64,000 nt of DNA from Kangiella aquimarina DSM 16071 (GTDB taxonomy: Bacteria; Pseudomonadota; Gammaproteobacteria; Enterobacterales; Kangiellaceae), in NCBI RefSeq assembly GCF_000374105.1, contig NZ_KB893651.1, forward strand, positions 637,472 through 701,471, written 5' to 3'. The first letter of the stretch is position 1. Every line of letters starts with the position of its first letter. This document shows positions 34,158 through 45,293 of the stretch, one piece after another. The notes beneath the pieces are model-generated. The model saw nothing but the letters and a program-made list of their open reading frames with translations, was not told the origin of the DNA and made no database searches. The translations under genes and the position numbers were made by a program.

Positions 34158-34432
34158 TGATTCCTTCCTTCCTTAGTGTTGTTTCCCCAAAAACAATCCG
34201 ATTGTAATCAATCGGTTAAATGGCACACAGAGATAATGTCTTAGGTTTTTGTGCGACATTATCACTTGTCACGATGGTCATTTGTCCATCATCACCGTAT
34301 TTTGATGGAATTAGGTGCTTGATTACCATTCATGCCTCACTTAGACCAAATTCGCGGTTTTTTTACTTGAGATACCATGCCATTCCAAGTATCTTTAGCG
34401 CCTTATAACTCATACTTTGCGACAACTTGTAG

Positions 34433-35101
<669 letters not shown>

Positions 35102-35141
35102 TCTGCGCACCTTTAGTTTTACCGAATAAGAGAGGCTGTTT

Positions 35142-36134
35142 TTGAAAAAACAAGGAGTTCTCCTCTGTAATTTAGGAACACCTGACGAACCGACTCCGAA
35201 AGCGGTTCGTCGCTATCTTGCCGAGTTTCTTCATGATTACCGTGTAGTGTCGCTTACCCGCTGGGTCTGGTGTCTTATCCTACACGGTATTATTTTGCGT
35301 ATTCGTCCTGCCAAAGTTGCTAAACTGTACAAGTCTATCTGGACACGAGAAGGTTCGCCTTTGCTTGCCATTACTCAGCGCCAGCGAAAAAAACTCCAGA
35401 TTATGATGAACGATCGTTTTGTGGAGCAGGAATACGGTAAGCATATCCCTGTTGAGATAGCCATGGCGTATGGCAACCCATCGATTCCGAAGGCTTTAAA
35501 GGCACTTAAGAATCAGGGCTGTGAACGAATCATTGTGTTACCGCTTTACCCTCAGTATAGCTCAGCATCAACGGCTTCGATTTTTGATCGGGTCGCTAAA
35601 GCCATGAAGCAAGAATTTTTTGTTCCAGAGTTCACCTTTGTGGGTGACTATCACGATAACCCTTTGTATATCAAAGCACTTGCCGATTCGATTCAACGTC
35701 ATTGGAATGAGCACGGCAAGGCCGATAAGTTATTGTTTTCATATCATGGTGTGCCAGAACGTTTCAGCAAAGGTGGTGACCCTTATGAGCAACAGTGCCA
35801 TAAAACTACCGAGCTGGTCATTAAGGAACTTGGTTTGGAAGAAGGCGATTACCTAACTTCGTTTCAGTCGCGTTTTGGTAAGGAAGAATGGATTAAGCCT
35901 TATACCGATGCGACTCTTGAAACCTGGGGCAAAGAGGGTGTTGAGTCAGTACAGGTCATTTGCCCAGCCTTTAGTGCTGATTGTCTTGAAACGCTGGAAG
36001 AAATCGCTGAAGAAAATAAAGACGTGTTTATTGAACATGGTGGTAAGCGTTACGAGTATATTCCTGCTTTAAATGATGATGATGCCCATGTTGAAATGAT
36101 GCTCACATTGATTGAGCAGCGTTTGCTTAAATAG
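35142..36134 (+). CDS. hemH: Ferrochelatase
   Basis: Inserts Fe2+ into protoporphyrin IX, the last step of haem synthesis. 330 aa, near the usual 320-340. It opens with KQGVLLCNLGTPDEPT; the metal-site motif LFSYHGVPERF holds the catalytic His, and VICPAFSADCLETLEEI contains the conserved Glu of the second metal-path motif. The start is TTG with AGAGG 7 nt upstream. It follows adk and may be co-transcribed. Confidence 0.96.
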   Translation: MKKQGVLLCNLGTPDEPTPKAVRRYLAEFLHDYRVVSLTRWVWCLILHGIILRIRPAKVAKLYKSIWTREGSPLLAITQRQRKKLQIMMNDRFVEQEYGKHIPVEIAMAYGNPSIPKALKALKNQGCERIIVLPLYPQYSSASTASIFDRVAKAMKQEFFVPEFTFVGDYHDNPLYIKALADSIQRHWNEHGKADKLLFSYHGVPERFSKGGDPYEQQCHKTTELVIKELGLEEGDYLTSFQSRFGKEEWIKPYTDATLETWGKEGVESVQVICPAFSADCLETLEEIAEENKDVFIEHGGKRYEYIPALNDDDAHVEMMLTLIEQRLLK

Positions 36135-36155
36135 CTGAATAAGCATTTCTGACCA

Positions 36156-38117
36156 ATGGCCTCATTAGCTTCCCTAGAAGAACTCTTTTCTGCTGATGGC
36201 CTGTTGGCTGATTATTTCGAAGGCTTTGTCCGACGTTCCGAGCAGGAGCAAATGGCGCAGTCGATTGAGTCAGCCATCCACGACGAAACCTCAATCTGTA
36301 TTGAAGCTGGAACCGGAACCGGTAAAACCTTTGCCTATCTGGTTCCTGCTCTAAAGAGCTGGTATGAGCAAGATACTAAAATCATCGTGTCCACCGGCAC
36401 CAAGAACCTTCAGGATCAGCTCTACTTTCGTGACCTTCCAGATATCTGTAAAGCTCTATCTATCTCTCCAAAAATAGCCTTGCTTAAGGGGCGTAATAAC
36501 TATTTATGCCAATACCGTCTTCAACAAAGCCTGGAAAGTGGCCGTTTCCAAAGTCGCTCCATGGTGGATACCTTAAGTCGAGTTAATGACTGGTCTGTGC
36601 AAACCTCTAGCGGTGACCTGACTCAATGTACTGATCTGGCTGACAATGACCCTCTCTGGTCCTATGTGACTTCAACCAATGAAAACTGCCTGGGCTCAGA
36701 ATGCCCAGATTATGCTGAATGCTTTGTTGCTAAAGCCCGTCAGAGAGCGGTTACAGCTGATGTTGTCGTGGTCAATCATCATTTGCTATTGGCTGACATG
36801 GTGCTGAAGGAAGATGGTTTCGGTGAGTTGTTACCGGATGCTGATATCGTGGTGGTTGATGAGGCACATCAGCTGGCGGATATTGCACATAGCTTTTATG
36901 GCAGACGACTGACCAGCAGGCAGTTGATGGAAATTTGCCGCGATACAGAGCTTGAAGCTTTGACTAACGCTAAAGATGATCGTCAGTTATCGGTAGCGGT
37001 TCGTCGGGTTGAAGGTGCTGTTAACGAGATTCGATTGAGTCTTGGGGAGTCTGGTCAGAAGAAAAATTGGCAACAGATTGTTAACCCACAGCGAAAGCAA
37101 TTATTTGCTGAACTCAAGAAAGAGCTGAGCGCTCTGCACAGTCGATTGGAGCGACATGCTTCCCGCTCTAAAGGTTTGGATTCATGTCATAAACGTGCCG
37201 AAGAATGTTTACATACTCTGGCATTTTTCAGCGATAAAGATCAGGAGCTCACTGCTGTTCGCTGGGTAGAAACCTATCGCCAGGGTTTTGCTGTACTGGA
37301 AACACCGCTCGACGTGTCTCAAGCATTTGCACAAAGCTGCCGTGAGCAATCAACACGTACTTGGGTTTTTACTTCAGCCACCATTACTCAAGCCAGCAGT
37401 AAAGGTACGAGTGACTTCAAACATTTTAAAGAGCGACTTGGTCTTGATGAGGCCCGAGATCTGGAACTGCCCAGTCCTTTTGATTATGACGCTCAGGCTT
37501 TACTTCATATTCCTCGTGGTCTGGCAGACCCACGTTCAAAAGACTTTATTAATAGCTGGCAACAGGCTGTATTACCGATAGTTGAAGCGAATCCGGGAGG
37601 GACATTCGTACTTTTCACCAGCTATTCCGCCATGCATCAGGTGCAGGAGCTTTGGAAAGATAAGCTGCTGGATAAAACAGTATTGATGCAGGGTGAGAAG
37701 CCAAAGAATCAACTGATAGAAGATTTTCGGGAAACGGGCAATGCAGTCTTATTGGCGACCTCCAGTTTCTGGGAAGGCGTTGATGTCAAAGGCTTGGCGC
37801 TCAGTTGCGTCATCATCGATAAATTGCCTTTTGCTGCGCCGGATGAACCCCTCATCGAAGCAAAAATTCAGGCTATGCGTAAATCGGGTAAGAATCCGTT
37901 TTTTGATTTACAAATCCCTGAAGCCATCATTGCTCTTAAACAGGGCGCTGGGCGCTTAATTCGCGACCAGACTGATCGCGGGGTGCTGGTACTATGTGAT
38001 CCACGATTGATCGCTAATGCTTACGGTAAGCGATTCCTCCGCAGCTTGCCGCCAATGCGTCGTACGCGCGAACAGAAGACTGTGATAGAATTTCTGAAAA
38101 ATCTAACTCAAGACTGA
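36156..38117 (+). CDS. yoaA: DinG-family ATP-dependent DNA helicase YoaA
   Basis: XPD-like Fe-S helicase, 653 aa (E. coli YoaA ~636). Walker A EAGTGTGKTFAYL (~51-63), DEAH box VVVDEAHQL (~230), and four Cys for a 4Fe-4S cluster between them (around LCQYRL, CTDLAD, CLGSECPDYAEC). C-terminal motifs: VFTSATIT, FWEGVDVKG and QGAGRLIRDQTDRG. YoaA acts with the HolC clamp-loader subunit in damage tolerance in E. coli. The yoaA-tsaB-yeaY order matches E. coli, which supports YoaA over DinG. tsaB begins 9 bp after. Confidence 0.93.
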   Translation: MASLASLEELFSADGLLADYFEGFVRRSEQEQMAQSIESAIHDETSICIEAGTGTGKTFAYLVPALKSWYEQDTKIIVSTGTKNLQDQLYFRDLPDICKALSISPKIALLKGRNNYLCQYRLQQSLESGRFQSRSMVDTLSRVNDWSVQTSSGDLTQCTDLADNDPLWSYVTSTNENCLGSECPDYAECFVAKARQRAVTADVVVVNHHLLLADMVLKEDGFGELLPDADIVVVDEAHQLADIAHSFYGRRLTSRQLMEICRDTELEALTNAKDDRQLSVAVRRVEGAVNEIRLSLGESGQKKNWQQIVNPQRKQLFAELKKELSALHSRLERHASRSKGLDSCHKRAEECLHTLAFFSDKDQELTAVRWVETYRQGFAVLETPLDVSQAFAQSCREQSTRTWVFTSATITQASSKGTSDFKHFKERLGLDEARDLELPSPFDYDAQALLHIPRGLADPRSKDFINSWQQAVLPIVEANPGGTFVLFTSYSAMHQVQELWKDKLLDKTVLMQGEKPKNQLIEDFRETGNAVLLATSSFWEGVDVKGLALSCVIIDKLPFAAPDEPLIEAKIQAMRKSGKNPFFDLQIPEAIIALKQGAGRLIRDQTDRGVLVLCDPRLIANAYGKRFLRSLPPMRRTREQKTVIEFLKNLTQD

Positions 38118-38126
38118 TTAATTTCC

Positions 38127-38834
38127 ATGTCAAATATCCTTGTCATTGACACTTCTACTGAAGCCTGCTCGGTTGCATTACAGGCAGGCAACCAAGTTTA
38201 TTCAAACTATAAGGTTGCTCCTCGTCAGCATGGCGAGCTGGTTTTGCCGATGGTTGATAGCTTGTTGGAGCAGGCGCAGATTAAACTGAACGATCTTGAT
38301 GTGATTGGTTATGGACAAGGCCCAGGAGCTTTTACTGGCTTACGAATATGCATCAGTATTGTGCAGGGACTTGCTTATGGAGCAGGACTTCCAGTAGTTG
38401 GAGTATCCAGTTTGCAGGCTATGGCACAAGCTGCCTATCAAAGCACTGGTGAGAAGAATATCCTGTCGGCTATTAATGCACGAATGGGCGAGGTTTATTG
38501 GGGCGTGTATCAATTGCAGGAAGGCCTCATGACATTGGTTGGTGAAGAGGAAGTGGCTGACCCGGATTCTGTCACCATTAGCCAATTGGATTCGTCTATT
38601 ATCTATAGAGCTGTTGGAAGCGGCTGGCAAACTTACCCTGACCAGCTGGCGCAACGAAGCAATGTATCGTTGGTGATTGAAGAAGAGGTTTCTTTTCCTG
38701 ATGCTGAGAAGATGTTGCCCTGGGTTTCAGAGCAATTAGCAAAAGGGGAGGCTGTCGATGCAGAGCAAGCTCAACCCGTATATTTGCGTAACAATGTGGC
38801 AAAAAAAGTCTCAGAGCAGGGTAAGCCTGCATGA
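38127..38834 (+). CDS. tsaB: tRNA threonylcarbamoyladenosine biosynthesis protein TsaB
   Basis: ASKHA-fold partner of TsaD in making t6A37 of ANN-decoding tRNAs; 235 aa (E. coli 231). N-terminus ILVIDTSTEACSVAL, then QHGELVLPMVDSLL, and GQGPGAFTGLRICISIVQGLAYG, a diagnostic stretch. C-terminal half is divergent, as usual. Sits between yoaA and yeaY as in E. coli. Confidence 0.95.
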   Translation: MSNILVIDTSTEACSVALQAGNQVYSNYKVAPRQHGELVLPMVDSLLEQAQIKLNDLDVIGYGQGPGAFTGLRICISIVQGLAYGAGLPVVGVSSLQAMAQAAYQSTGEKNILSAINARMGEVYWGVYQLQEGLMTLVGEEEVADPDSVTISQLDSSIIYRAVGSGWQTYPDQLAQRSNVSLVIEEEVSFPDAEKMLPWVSEQLAKGEAVDAEQAQPVYLRNNVAKKVSEQGKPA

Positions 38835-38953
38835 ATCTCTAAAATTCAGGAAGTGTTCATAGACTTTGTGTTACACATAAAGCAATATGAGTTAAGTGTC
38901 TGATTTTAATTAACCTGTGGAATTAAGACAGACCAGATAAAGGGAGGCATTTA

Positions 38954-39682
38954 ATGCGACAGTATTTTAAATTTTTATCAGTTGGTGCAATGGCTGGTTT
39001 GCTAGCGGCTTGTGCAAATGTGCCTGATTCAATTGAATTCGAAGAAGCTAACCGCGTTCAATTTGCGCAGGTAGCGCAAAGTCCGGCAAACTATGCCGGA
39101 GAAGAAGTTCGCTGGGGTGGTGTTATTGCCCGAGTGGAAAATCTTGAAAAAGATACTTTGATAGAAGTTGTTAACTTACCGTTGGACCGTCAAGCTCGTC
39201 CAGTTAAAGACAGCCAGACAGGCGGTCGCTTCATCGCACGCGTTCCAGGCTTCCTTGATCCAATGATCTACCAGAAAGGTAAAGAAATTACTTTTGTCGG
39301 TATGTTGGGTGAGCCAATGCCCGGCAAAGTTGGGAAACATGAAATTAATTTCCCAGTGGTAGATACGCGAAGTCATTATTTGTGGAAAGAACGTCCACGT
39401 CGTGAATATGTAGAAGTTTATTCAATGTGGGATCCGTACTGGTTTTATCATCGTCCTTACCATTGGCCTTACTATTATCGTTATCGAGTCATCCGTGAGT
39501 ATGAACCTCGTATCGATCCGAATCTTGATAAACAGCCAAATGATCCGCCGATGCCAAAGACCAGGGTTCAACCACGTAGTCCTGAACCTGAGGTCAGAGT
39601 TCAGCCGACACCAAGTCCAAGACCGGCTAGCAAACCACGAGTTAGTCCGAAGTTAGGTGACGGGTTTATAAAGCAGAAATAA
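38954..39682 (+). CDS. yeaY: Slp-family outer-membrane lipoprotein YeaY
   Basis: A 242-aa lipoprotein with lipobox GLLAACAN (Cys ~20). The Slp domain (~25-150) has VRWGGVIARVENLEKDTLIEVV and GRFIARVPGFLDP, typical of Slp/YeaY. The C-terminal third is specific to this protein: a Tyr/Trp/Arg-rich stretch (DPYWFYHRPYHWPYYYRY) and a Pro-rich tail. AGGGAGG lies 8 nt upstream of the ATG. In E. coli yeaY is sigma-E controlled; no such promoter was identified here. Confidence 0.9.
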   Translation: MRQYFKFLSVGAMAGLLAACANVPDSIEFEEANRVQFAQVAQSPANYAGEEVRWGGVIARVENLEKDTLIEVVNLPLDRQARPVKDSQTGGRFIARVPGFLDPMIYQKGKEITFVGMLGEPMPGKVGKHEINFPVVDTRSHYLWKERPRREYVEVYSMWDPYWFYHRPYHWPYYYRYRVIREYEPRIDPNLDKQPNDPPMPKTRVQPRSPEPEVRVQPTPSPRPASKPRVSPKLGDGFIKQK

Positions 39683-39703
39683 TTACAAGTATCTTGGTCA
39701 TCT

Positions 39704-39737
39704 AAAAAGCCGCTCGCAATCGTTAGCGGCTTTTTTT
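39704..39737. terminator. Bidirectional terminator between yeaY and the MATE gene
   Basis: A5-GCCGCT...AGCGGC-T7, with tracts on both sides, between convergent genes. Confidence 0.88.
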
Positions 39738-39773
39738 ATTTAAATGGAATAGCTTAAACTGACTTTTTATTGA

Positions 39774-41177
39774 TTAGCCTTCGCCAGATTCGGCGAATGC
39801 TATGGTCTGCTTGGAGCGGTGAATGAAGCGTCCAAGCAGTAGGATTGCTGCAACGGTCAGTCCGAAAATGATACCTATCCAGAAGCCCTGAACTTTGAGG
39901 TCCATGTGGTCGGCCAAATAAATTCCAATCGGGAATCCTATTAGCCAATAAGCAATGGCCATGTAAACCGTTGGAATTTTAGTGTCTTTCATGCCTCTTA
40001 GAGCACCTGCACTGTTAACTTGAAGACCATCGGAGAATTGGAAAATAGCGGCCAAGAATATCAGTGAGGCTGAGATCTCGATAATCGCCTGGTTATCGGT
40101 ATAGACTCCCACCAGCTCATAACGGAAGAAGAGCATTATGGTTACCGATACAGCCTGAAAAAATAGGCTGGCACCTATCCCACAAAATCCTGAAAGCCGC
40201 ATCTGACGATAGTCCTGTCTGCCCATCCAATAGCCAACGCGAGCTGTGATTGCAATCGAAAGTCCCCAGGGCACCATAAAGGCAACGGTGGCGATGTTCA
40301 TGGCTATCTGATGGGCACCAGTCAGGTCCACTCCGTAGCGGGCAACCAGAATGCCGATCATGCCAAACATGCTGACTTCCATAAGTAGACCGAGCGACAT
40401 CGGGGTTCCAATTGAGAAAAATTCTTTGATTAACTGCCAGGTTGGCAGGCGAACTTTCTTAAAAATATTAAGGCTGGCAAAAGATGGGTTACGCCAGGTA
40501 AAAAATAATAAAAATAGGAACAGCAGAGTCCAGACAACGCTGGTTGCATATCCAACACCAATGGCCCCCATAGCTGGCACTCCAAAACCACCATAGATAA
40601 ACCAAGTGTTAAACAGCAGGTTAAAAGGGATTACCATGAAGGAGCAAATCATGATGATTTTGGTAGAGAATAGTCCCTCATTTCCCGAACGTAAGGCTAT
40701 AAACAAGAAGGCGAAAACGCAGCCCCAGCTGAGTGCTTTCAGGTAGCCACCAGTGGTTTCAACGATAGCTTCCTCTACGCCCAGCAGCGTTAGAAAAGGA
40801 TCTACATTGCGTAACAATATAAAGGTGATGATGCCGAAAATAATGGCCAAAAACATGCCCATTTGGAATGTCTTACCAATGCTTTCCATTTTTCCCTGGC
40901 CGTTAAAATGCGCCACCATCGGGTTGATGGCCATCATCAATCCCATGAATAGAGAAAATATAATCATAAAGGCATTAAAGCCGGTACCCACAGCGGCGAG
41001 AGCATTACTGCTGTAGTTACCAGCCATTAATGTATCGATAACACCCAGCGACATCTGGGCTAGTTGGGCAAGAATGGCAGGTATAGCAATTCTGATGATT
41101 GCACTGGTTTCATGGCGAATATCTTGCCATGAGTGACTGCTGTGATTTGATGTCTTGTTGTCAGCAGAATCTGCCAT
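39774..41177 (-). CDS. MATE-family multidrug/cation antiporter (NorM-like)
   Basis: A 467-aa inner-membrane exporter with about 12 hydrophobic helices in two six-helix halves. Family marks: SLGVIDTLMAGNYSSNALAAVGTG near residue 45 and the matching second-half region GTPMSLGLLMEVSMFGMIGILVARYG, HQIAMNIATVAFMVPWGLSIAIT. Such pumps expel cationic drugs in exchange for Na+ or H+; the substrate here is unknown. Its ATG is 60 bp from the roxA stop on the same strand, but a terminator-like hairpin lies between, so it may have its own promoter. Confidence 0.9.
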   Translation of the reverse strand: MADSADNKTSNHSSHSWQDIRHETSAIIRIAIPAILAQLAQMSLGVIDTLMAGNYSSNALAAVGTGFNAFMIIFSLFMGLMMAINPMVAHFNGQGKMESIGKTFQMGMFLAIIFGIITFILLRNVDPFLTLLGVEEAIVETTGGYLKALSWGCVFAFLFIALRSGNEGLFSTKIIMICSFMVIPFNLLFNTWFIYGGFGVPAMGAIGVGYATSVVWTLLFLFLLFFTWRNPSFASLNIFKKVRLPTWQLIKEFFSIGTPMSLGLLMEVSMFGMIGILVARYGVDLTGAHQIAMNIATVAFMVPWGLSIAITARVGYWMGRQDYRQMRLSGFCGIGASLFFQAVSVTIMLFFRYELVGVYTDNQAIIEISASLIFLAAIFQFSDGLQVNSAGALRGMKDTKIPTVYMAIAYWLIGFPIGIYLADHMDLKVQGFWIGIIFGLTVAAILLLGRFIHRSKQTIAFAESGEG

Positions 41178-41211
41178 GAGAAACCTGTCTTATTAATTCA
41201 CTTTGATTTAC

Positions 41212-41238
41212 AAAAGCCCTCGTTTAAGGAGGGCTATT
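41212..41238 (-). terminator. Terminator after roxA
   Basis: AGCCCTC/GAGGGCT-type stem (AAGCCCTCGTTTAAGGAGGGCT) followed on the - strand by TTTTG. Confidence 0.75.
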
Positions 41239-41240
41239 TA

Positions 41241-42401
41241 TTATATATCGAATGAGGCCGGCTTTATTGCACCGAGGCCCAGGGCAAAAGCTAGAAAATC
41301 ATTTGAGATGTTCTTATCCAGCAAAGCCAATTGTTCTGAGGAGCACTCAAATGTCCGATTCAATTGATTGACGATTGGGGTCAGGCTGGAATCCATCGCC
41401 TGGTATTCACCATTGATAAATAACCAAAGATCGTCGTGTTTTTCAATGTAAGTTATTCGAGCTAAGGGTTCAGCTTTTATGCCTTCTTCCTGGGCAAGCT
41501 CTATCCACTCAATTAACTCATCCTCCGATGGAACTTCTAATAATTCGGGGTACTTTAATTCAGTAACCTCTTTGCCAAACGCGGCAAGGTAATCCTCTGA
41601 AGCCCAAAGCTGACTGAGTTGCTGCTGCGCCCACTGGCGCATATCATCAGTTAACTCTCCGCTATTAGACTCAACAGTCAGTTTGTCTTCATCGCTCCAC
41701 AGTTGGTCTAACTCTGTGTGGGGTAGTTGCATCAGCTTATGTATGATGCCGCCAATATTAGGCGCGCGAAAGCCAACGGAGTAACAGATACTATTACCTA
41801 TCGACTCACCCCAGTGTGGTGTATTTGGTGGTATGTAAAGCATGTCGCCTGGATTGACGATGACATCGATTTCCGCATCAAATGGCTCAATTTGCGCGAT
41901 TTGTGGATGAGGGCTGACTGCTATAGTGTCTTGGTTTTTATGCCCTACACGCCAGCGTCTTTGGCCGTCACCCTGAATTAAGAAAACGTCATATTTATCC
42001 AAGTGAGGTCCAACTCCGCCACCATTTGTCGCGTATGACACCATGACATCATCTAGCCGCCAACGTGGGATAAAACTGCATGCCTTGATTAGCTCAGATA
42101 GCGGTGGATGAAAGTAGTCCAGTGACTGTACAAGTAAAGTCCAATTTTCTTCCTTTAGTTCGGCAAACCTGGTTTCATCAATAGGACCGTGTTCCAGTTG
42201 CCAATTCTGTTCATCGCATTGAATCAATCGAGATTCGATGTCTTCTTCCAGGCTATAACCTGCTAACTCTTCTGGACTTATCAGTGCATTTTCGCCTGAC
42301 ACCAGTGCAGAAGAAAACGCCCCTCGGATTAACAAGGGGCGCTTTTGCCAGTATTCCTTCAGGAATTGCTCAGGACTGATGTCACCGAGGATATTGCTCA
42401 T
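41241..42401 (-). CDS. roxA: Ribosomal protein L16 arginine hydroxylase (RoxA/YcfD), JmjC cupin
   Basis: Fe(II)/2-oxoglutarate oxygenase that hydroxylates an Arg of ribosomal protein L16 (E. coli YcfD). 386 aa (E. coli 373). N-terminus SPEQFLKEYWQKRPLLIRGAF is typical. The JmjC facial triad is visible as H-D in GPHLDKYDVFLIQ and the distal His in YIPPNTPHWGESIG. The C-terminal winged-helix region follows (~290-386). It lies 17 bp downstream of purB on the same strand, as in many gammaproteobacteria, so they are likely co-transcribed. Confidence 0.93.
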   Translation of the reverse strand: MSNILGDISPEQFLKEYWQKRPLLIRGAFSSALVSGENALISPEELAGYSLEEDIESRLIQCDEQNWQLEHGPIDETRFAELKEENWTLLVQSLDYFHPPLSELIKACSFIPRWRLDDVMVSYATNGGGVGPHLDKYDVFLIQGDGQRRWRVGHKNQDTIAVSPHPQIAQIEPFDAEIDVIVNPGDMLYIPPNTPHWGESIGNSICYSVGFRAPNIGGIIHKLMQLPHTELDQLWSDEDKLTVESNSGELTDDMRQWAQQQLSQLWASEDYLAAFGKEVTELKYPELLEVPSEDELIEWIELAQEEGIKAEPLARITYIEKHDDLWLFINGEYQAMDSSLTPIVNQLNRTFECSSEQLALLDKNISNDFLAFALGLGAIKPASFDI

Positions 42402-42418
42402 ATTTGGCCTAGTACCAT

Positions 42419-43855
<1,437 letters not shown>

Positions 43856-43888
43856 TCATGCGATATGACGCTTGAACTTATACCCGTC

Positions 43889-43912
43889 AGCCCAATTAAG
43901 CAGGGCTTTTTT
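43889..43912 (+). terminator. Orphan + strand terminator-like hairpin upstream of purB
   Basis: AGCCC-N9-GGGCT followed by T6. No + strand gene ends nearby, so it would end either an antisense/small RNA or read-through. The rest of 43784-44092 shows no other clear feature. Confidence 0.5.
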
Positions 43913-44092
43913 CGAAACGCGGATCATACCGCAACTGACGCTTTTTGGCATCTATAAAACAGGTTCTAAGAGATATTGATAGGCTAATGCGACAATTCTT
44001 TACAAAAATATGGAAATATTCGGTTTTATTTTGCTGTCTTTTTTGTCAATATCCGCGGCAATTCGTTTAGTTGCTCAAGGCAAAGTTGATTT

Positions 44093-44494
44093 ATGGTTAA
44101 GTGGTGGGTTTTGGCTGGTCTGATATTGGTGACTCTGGTCGCATGTGATGATGGACAGCCTGTTGGTGTTGAAGGTAAAGTCACCAACAAAGAAAGTAAA
44201 GAGCTGATTGAGCGGATGGAGTGGGTTGAAAATGCTAATATCGAGCTTTTAGCAAAGGAGAAGCTGAAATCATCTAAACGCTTTTTAGCGGTTCTTAATG
44301 ATGGGGAGATCTTTATTCCGGGCTTGTCTGAAGATGTTTCTGAAATGGTTGTCACTAACGGAGACTATGAGGTTTTAGCGGGCATGTCGGATGTTGTTTA
44401 TAACTCACGTCACGCAGAGCTTCGTGTAAAAACCCGTGATTTCGCAACGGCTTACAACAAGACGTTGATTAATTTAATCAAATCAAATTCATAA
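44093..44494 (+). CDS. Hypothetical lipoprotein
   Basis: A 133-aa protein with a lipoprotein signal (VLAGLILVTLVACDDG, Cys ~18); Asp at +2 is the classic signal for retention in the inner membrane. The rest is a mixed acidic/basic soluble domain without Cys. No family recognised. Ribosome site is weak (AAGGCAAAG ~10 nt upstream). Followed by a bidirectional terminator. Confidence 0.65.
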   Translation: MVKWWVLAGLILVTLVACDDGQPVGVEGKVTNKESKELIERMEWVENANIELLAKEKLKSSKRFLAVLNDGEIFIPGLSEDVSEMVVTNGDYEVLAGMSDVVYNSRHAELRVKTRDFATAYNKTLINLIKSNS

Positions 44495-44510
44495 CATATT
44501 GTTCCAATTA

Positions 44511-44536
44511 AAAAAGCCAGCGTACGCTGGCTTTTT
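44511..44536. terminator. Bidirectional terminator
   Basis: A5-GCCAGCGTACGCTGGC-T5, perfect stem, between convergent genes. Confidence 0.92.
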
Positions 44537-44557
44537 GTATTTTAGAATACGGCGAGA

Positions 44558-45025
44558 TTAAAGGTTGAGAATATCGATAATTTCGCGGGTATTCTCCATG
44601 ACGCGGATGATTTTGCCTTCTACCTCAATAATCTTGCTACCTACCGGACCGATTGGTAGTCGCTGGCGTAAATCATAAGGCAGGGGACGTCCGTAGCGGT
44701 AGACATCATCTGACAGCACCTCACCACGCTGTAGTTTCATTTCCCAACCCGGAGGCAATTCTCCTGTACGTTGGTATTTCTTCTGTAGACCTTTAGGTAG
44801 CTGTTTCTGCTTACCGCCATAATCATGGTCATGATAGTACTCACGAATAATGCGAATTTCATCATCGTGGAAGATTCCACCACGCTCAGCTTTTGCTGCG
44901 ACATTAGCCTGATTCTGGCTATTGCCCTGATTGTTTTTGGGGCCTTTATACATCGCATAACTGCTTGAAATACCAAGCACTAGGGTTATAGCTGTCATAC
45001 TCAATAGGGGCTTTATCAACTTCAT
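44558..45025 (-). CDS. Exported CigR/RcnB-like protein
   Basis: A 155-aa protein with signal peptide MKLIKPLLSMTAITLVLGISSSYA. An Asn/Gln-rich start is followed by IIREYYHDHDYGG, LPKGLQKKYQRTGELPPGWEMKL, LPYDLRQRLP and VEGKIIRVMENTREIIDIL. The LPxGLxKK...LPPGW and closing IIxIL pattern is that of small periplasmic proteins annotated as CigR-like anti-virulence regulators or RcnB-type proteins. Actual function is unknown. It has a Tyr/His/Asp cluster that could bind metal (inference). Confidence 0.65.
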   Translation of the reverse strand: MKLIKPLLSMTAITLVLGISSSYAMYKGPKNNQGNSQNQANVAAKAERGGIFHDDEIRIIREYYHDHDYGGKQKQLPKGLQKKYQRTGELPPGWEMKLQRGEVLSDDVYRYGRPLPYDLRQRLPIGPVGSKIIEVEGKIIRVMENTREIIDILNL

Positions 45026-45169
45026 TATGATACCTCATTGATTTTGTTAAGCTTGAATATAGCATAGCAATATGCAACTGAATATTGACTTAATGGCCTT
45101 ATGAGGGGCTTTTCACATCCGCAGAACCTCGACACCCACCTTACTAGCCGCCAGCTATATAAGATATGG

Positions 45170-45198
45170 CTCACATTCTATAAAGCCTGTGTTATAAT
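45170..45198 (+). promoter_or_regulatory. Candidate acnB promoter
   Basis: CTCACA (45170-45175) and a perfect TATAAT (45193-45198) at 17 bp. The leader of ~90 nt before the GTG start holds a GAGGA ribosome site. Nothing else clear is seen in 45026-45293. Confidence 0.6.
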
Positions 45199-45293
45199 CG
45201 GCCACCTTTTTAGAGAGACTCCCTGTGCCATCCGCCTTATCTAGAGCGGGTTTATCAGTGGTAAAACAAACATCGAACAACGAGGAATCCTAA

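Noticed and set aside
34220-34408. 62-codon + strand ORF upstream of adk
   Set aside because: No ribosome site or family likeness; it spans the expected promoter region of adk.
43987-44070. Short ORF (~27 codons) upstream of the 44.1 kb lipoprotein as leader peptide
   Set aside because: No ribosome site, no attenuator structure after it and no compositional signal.
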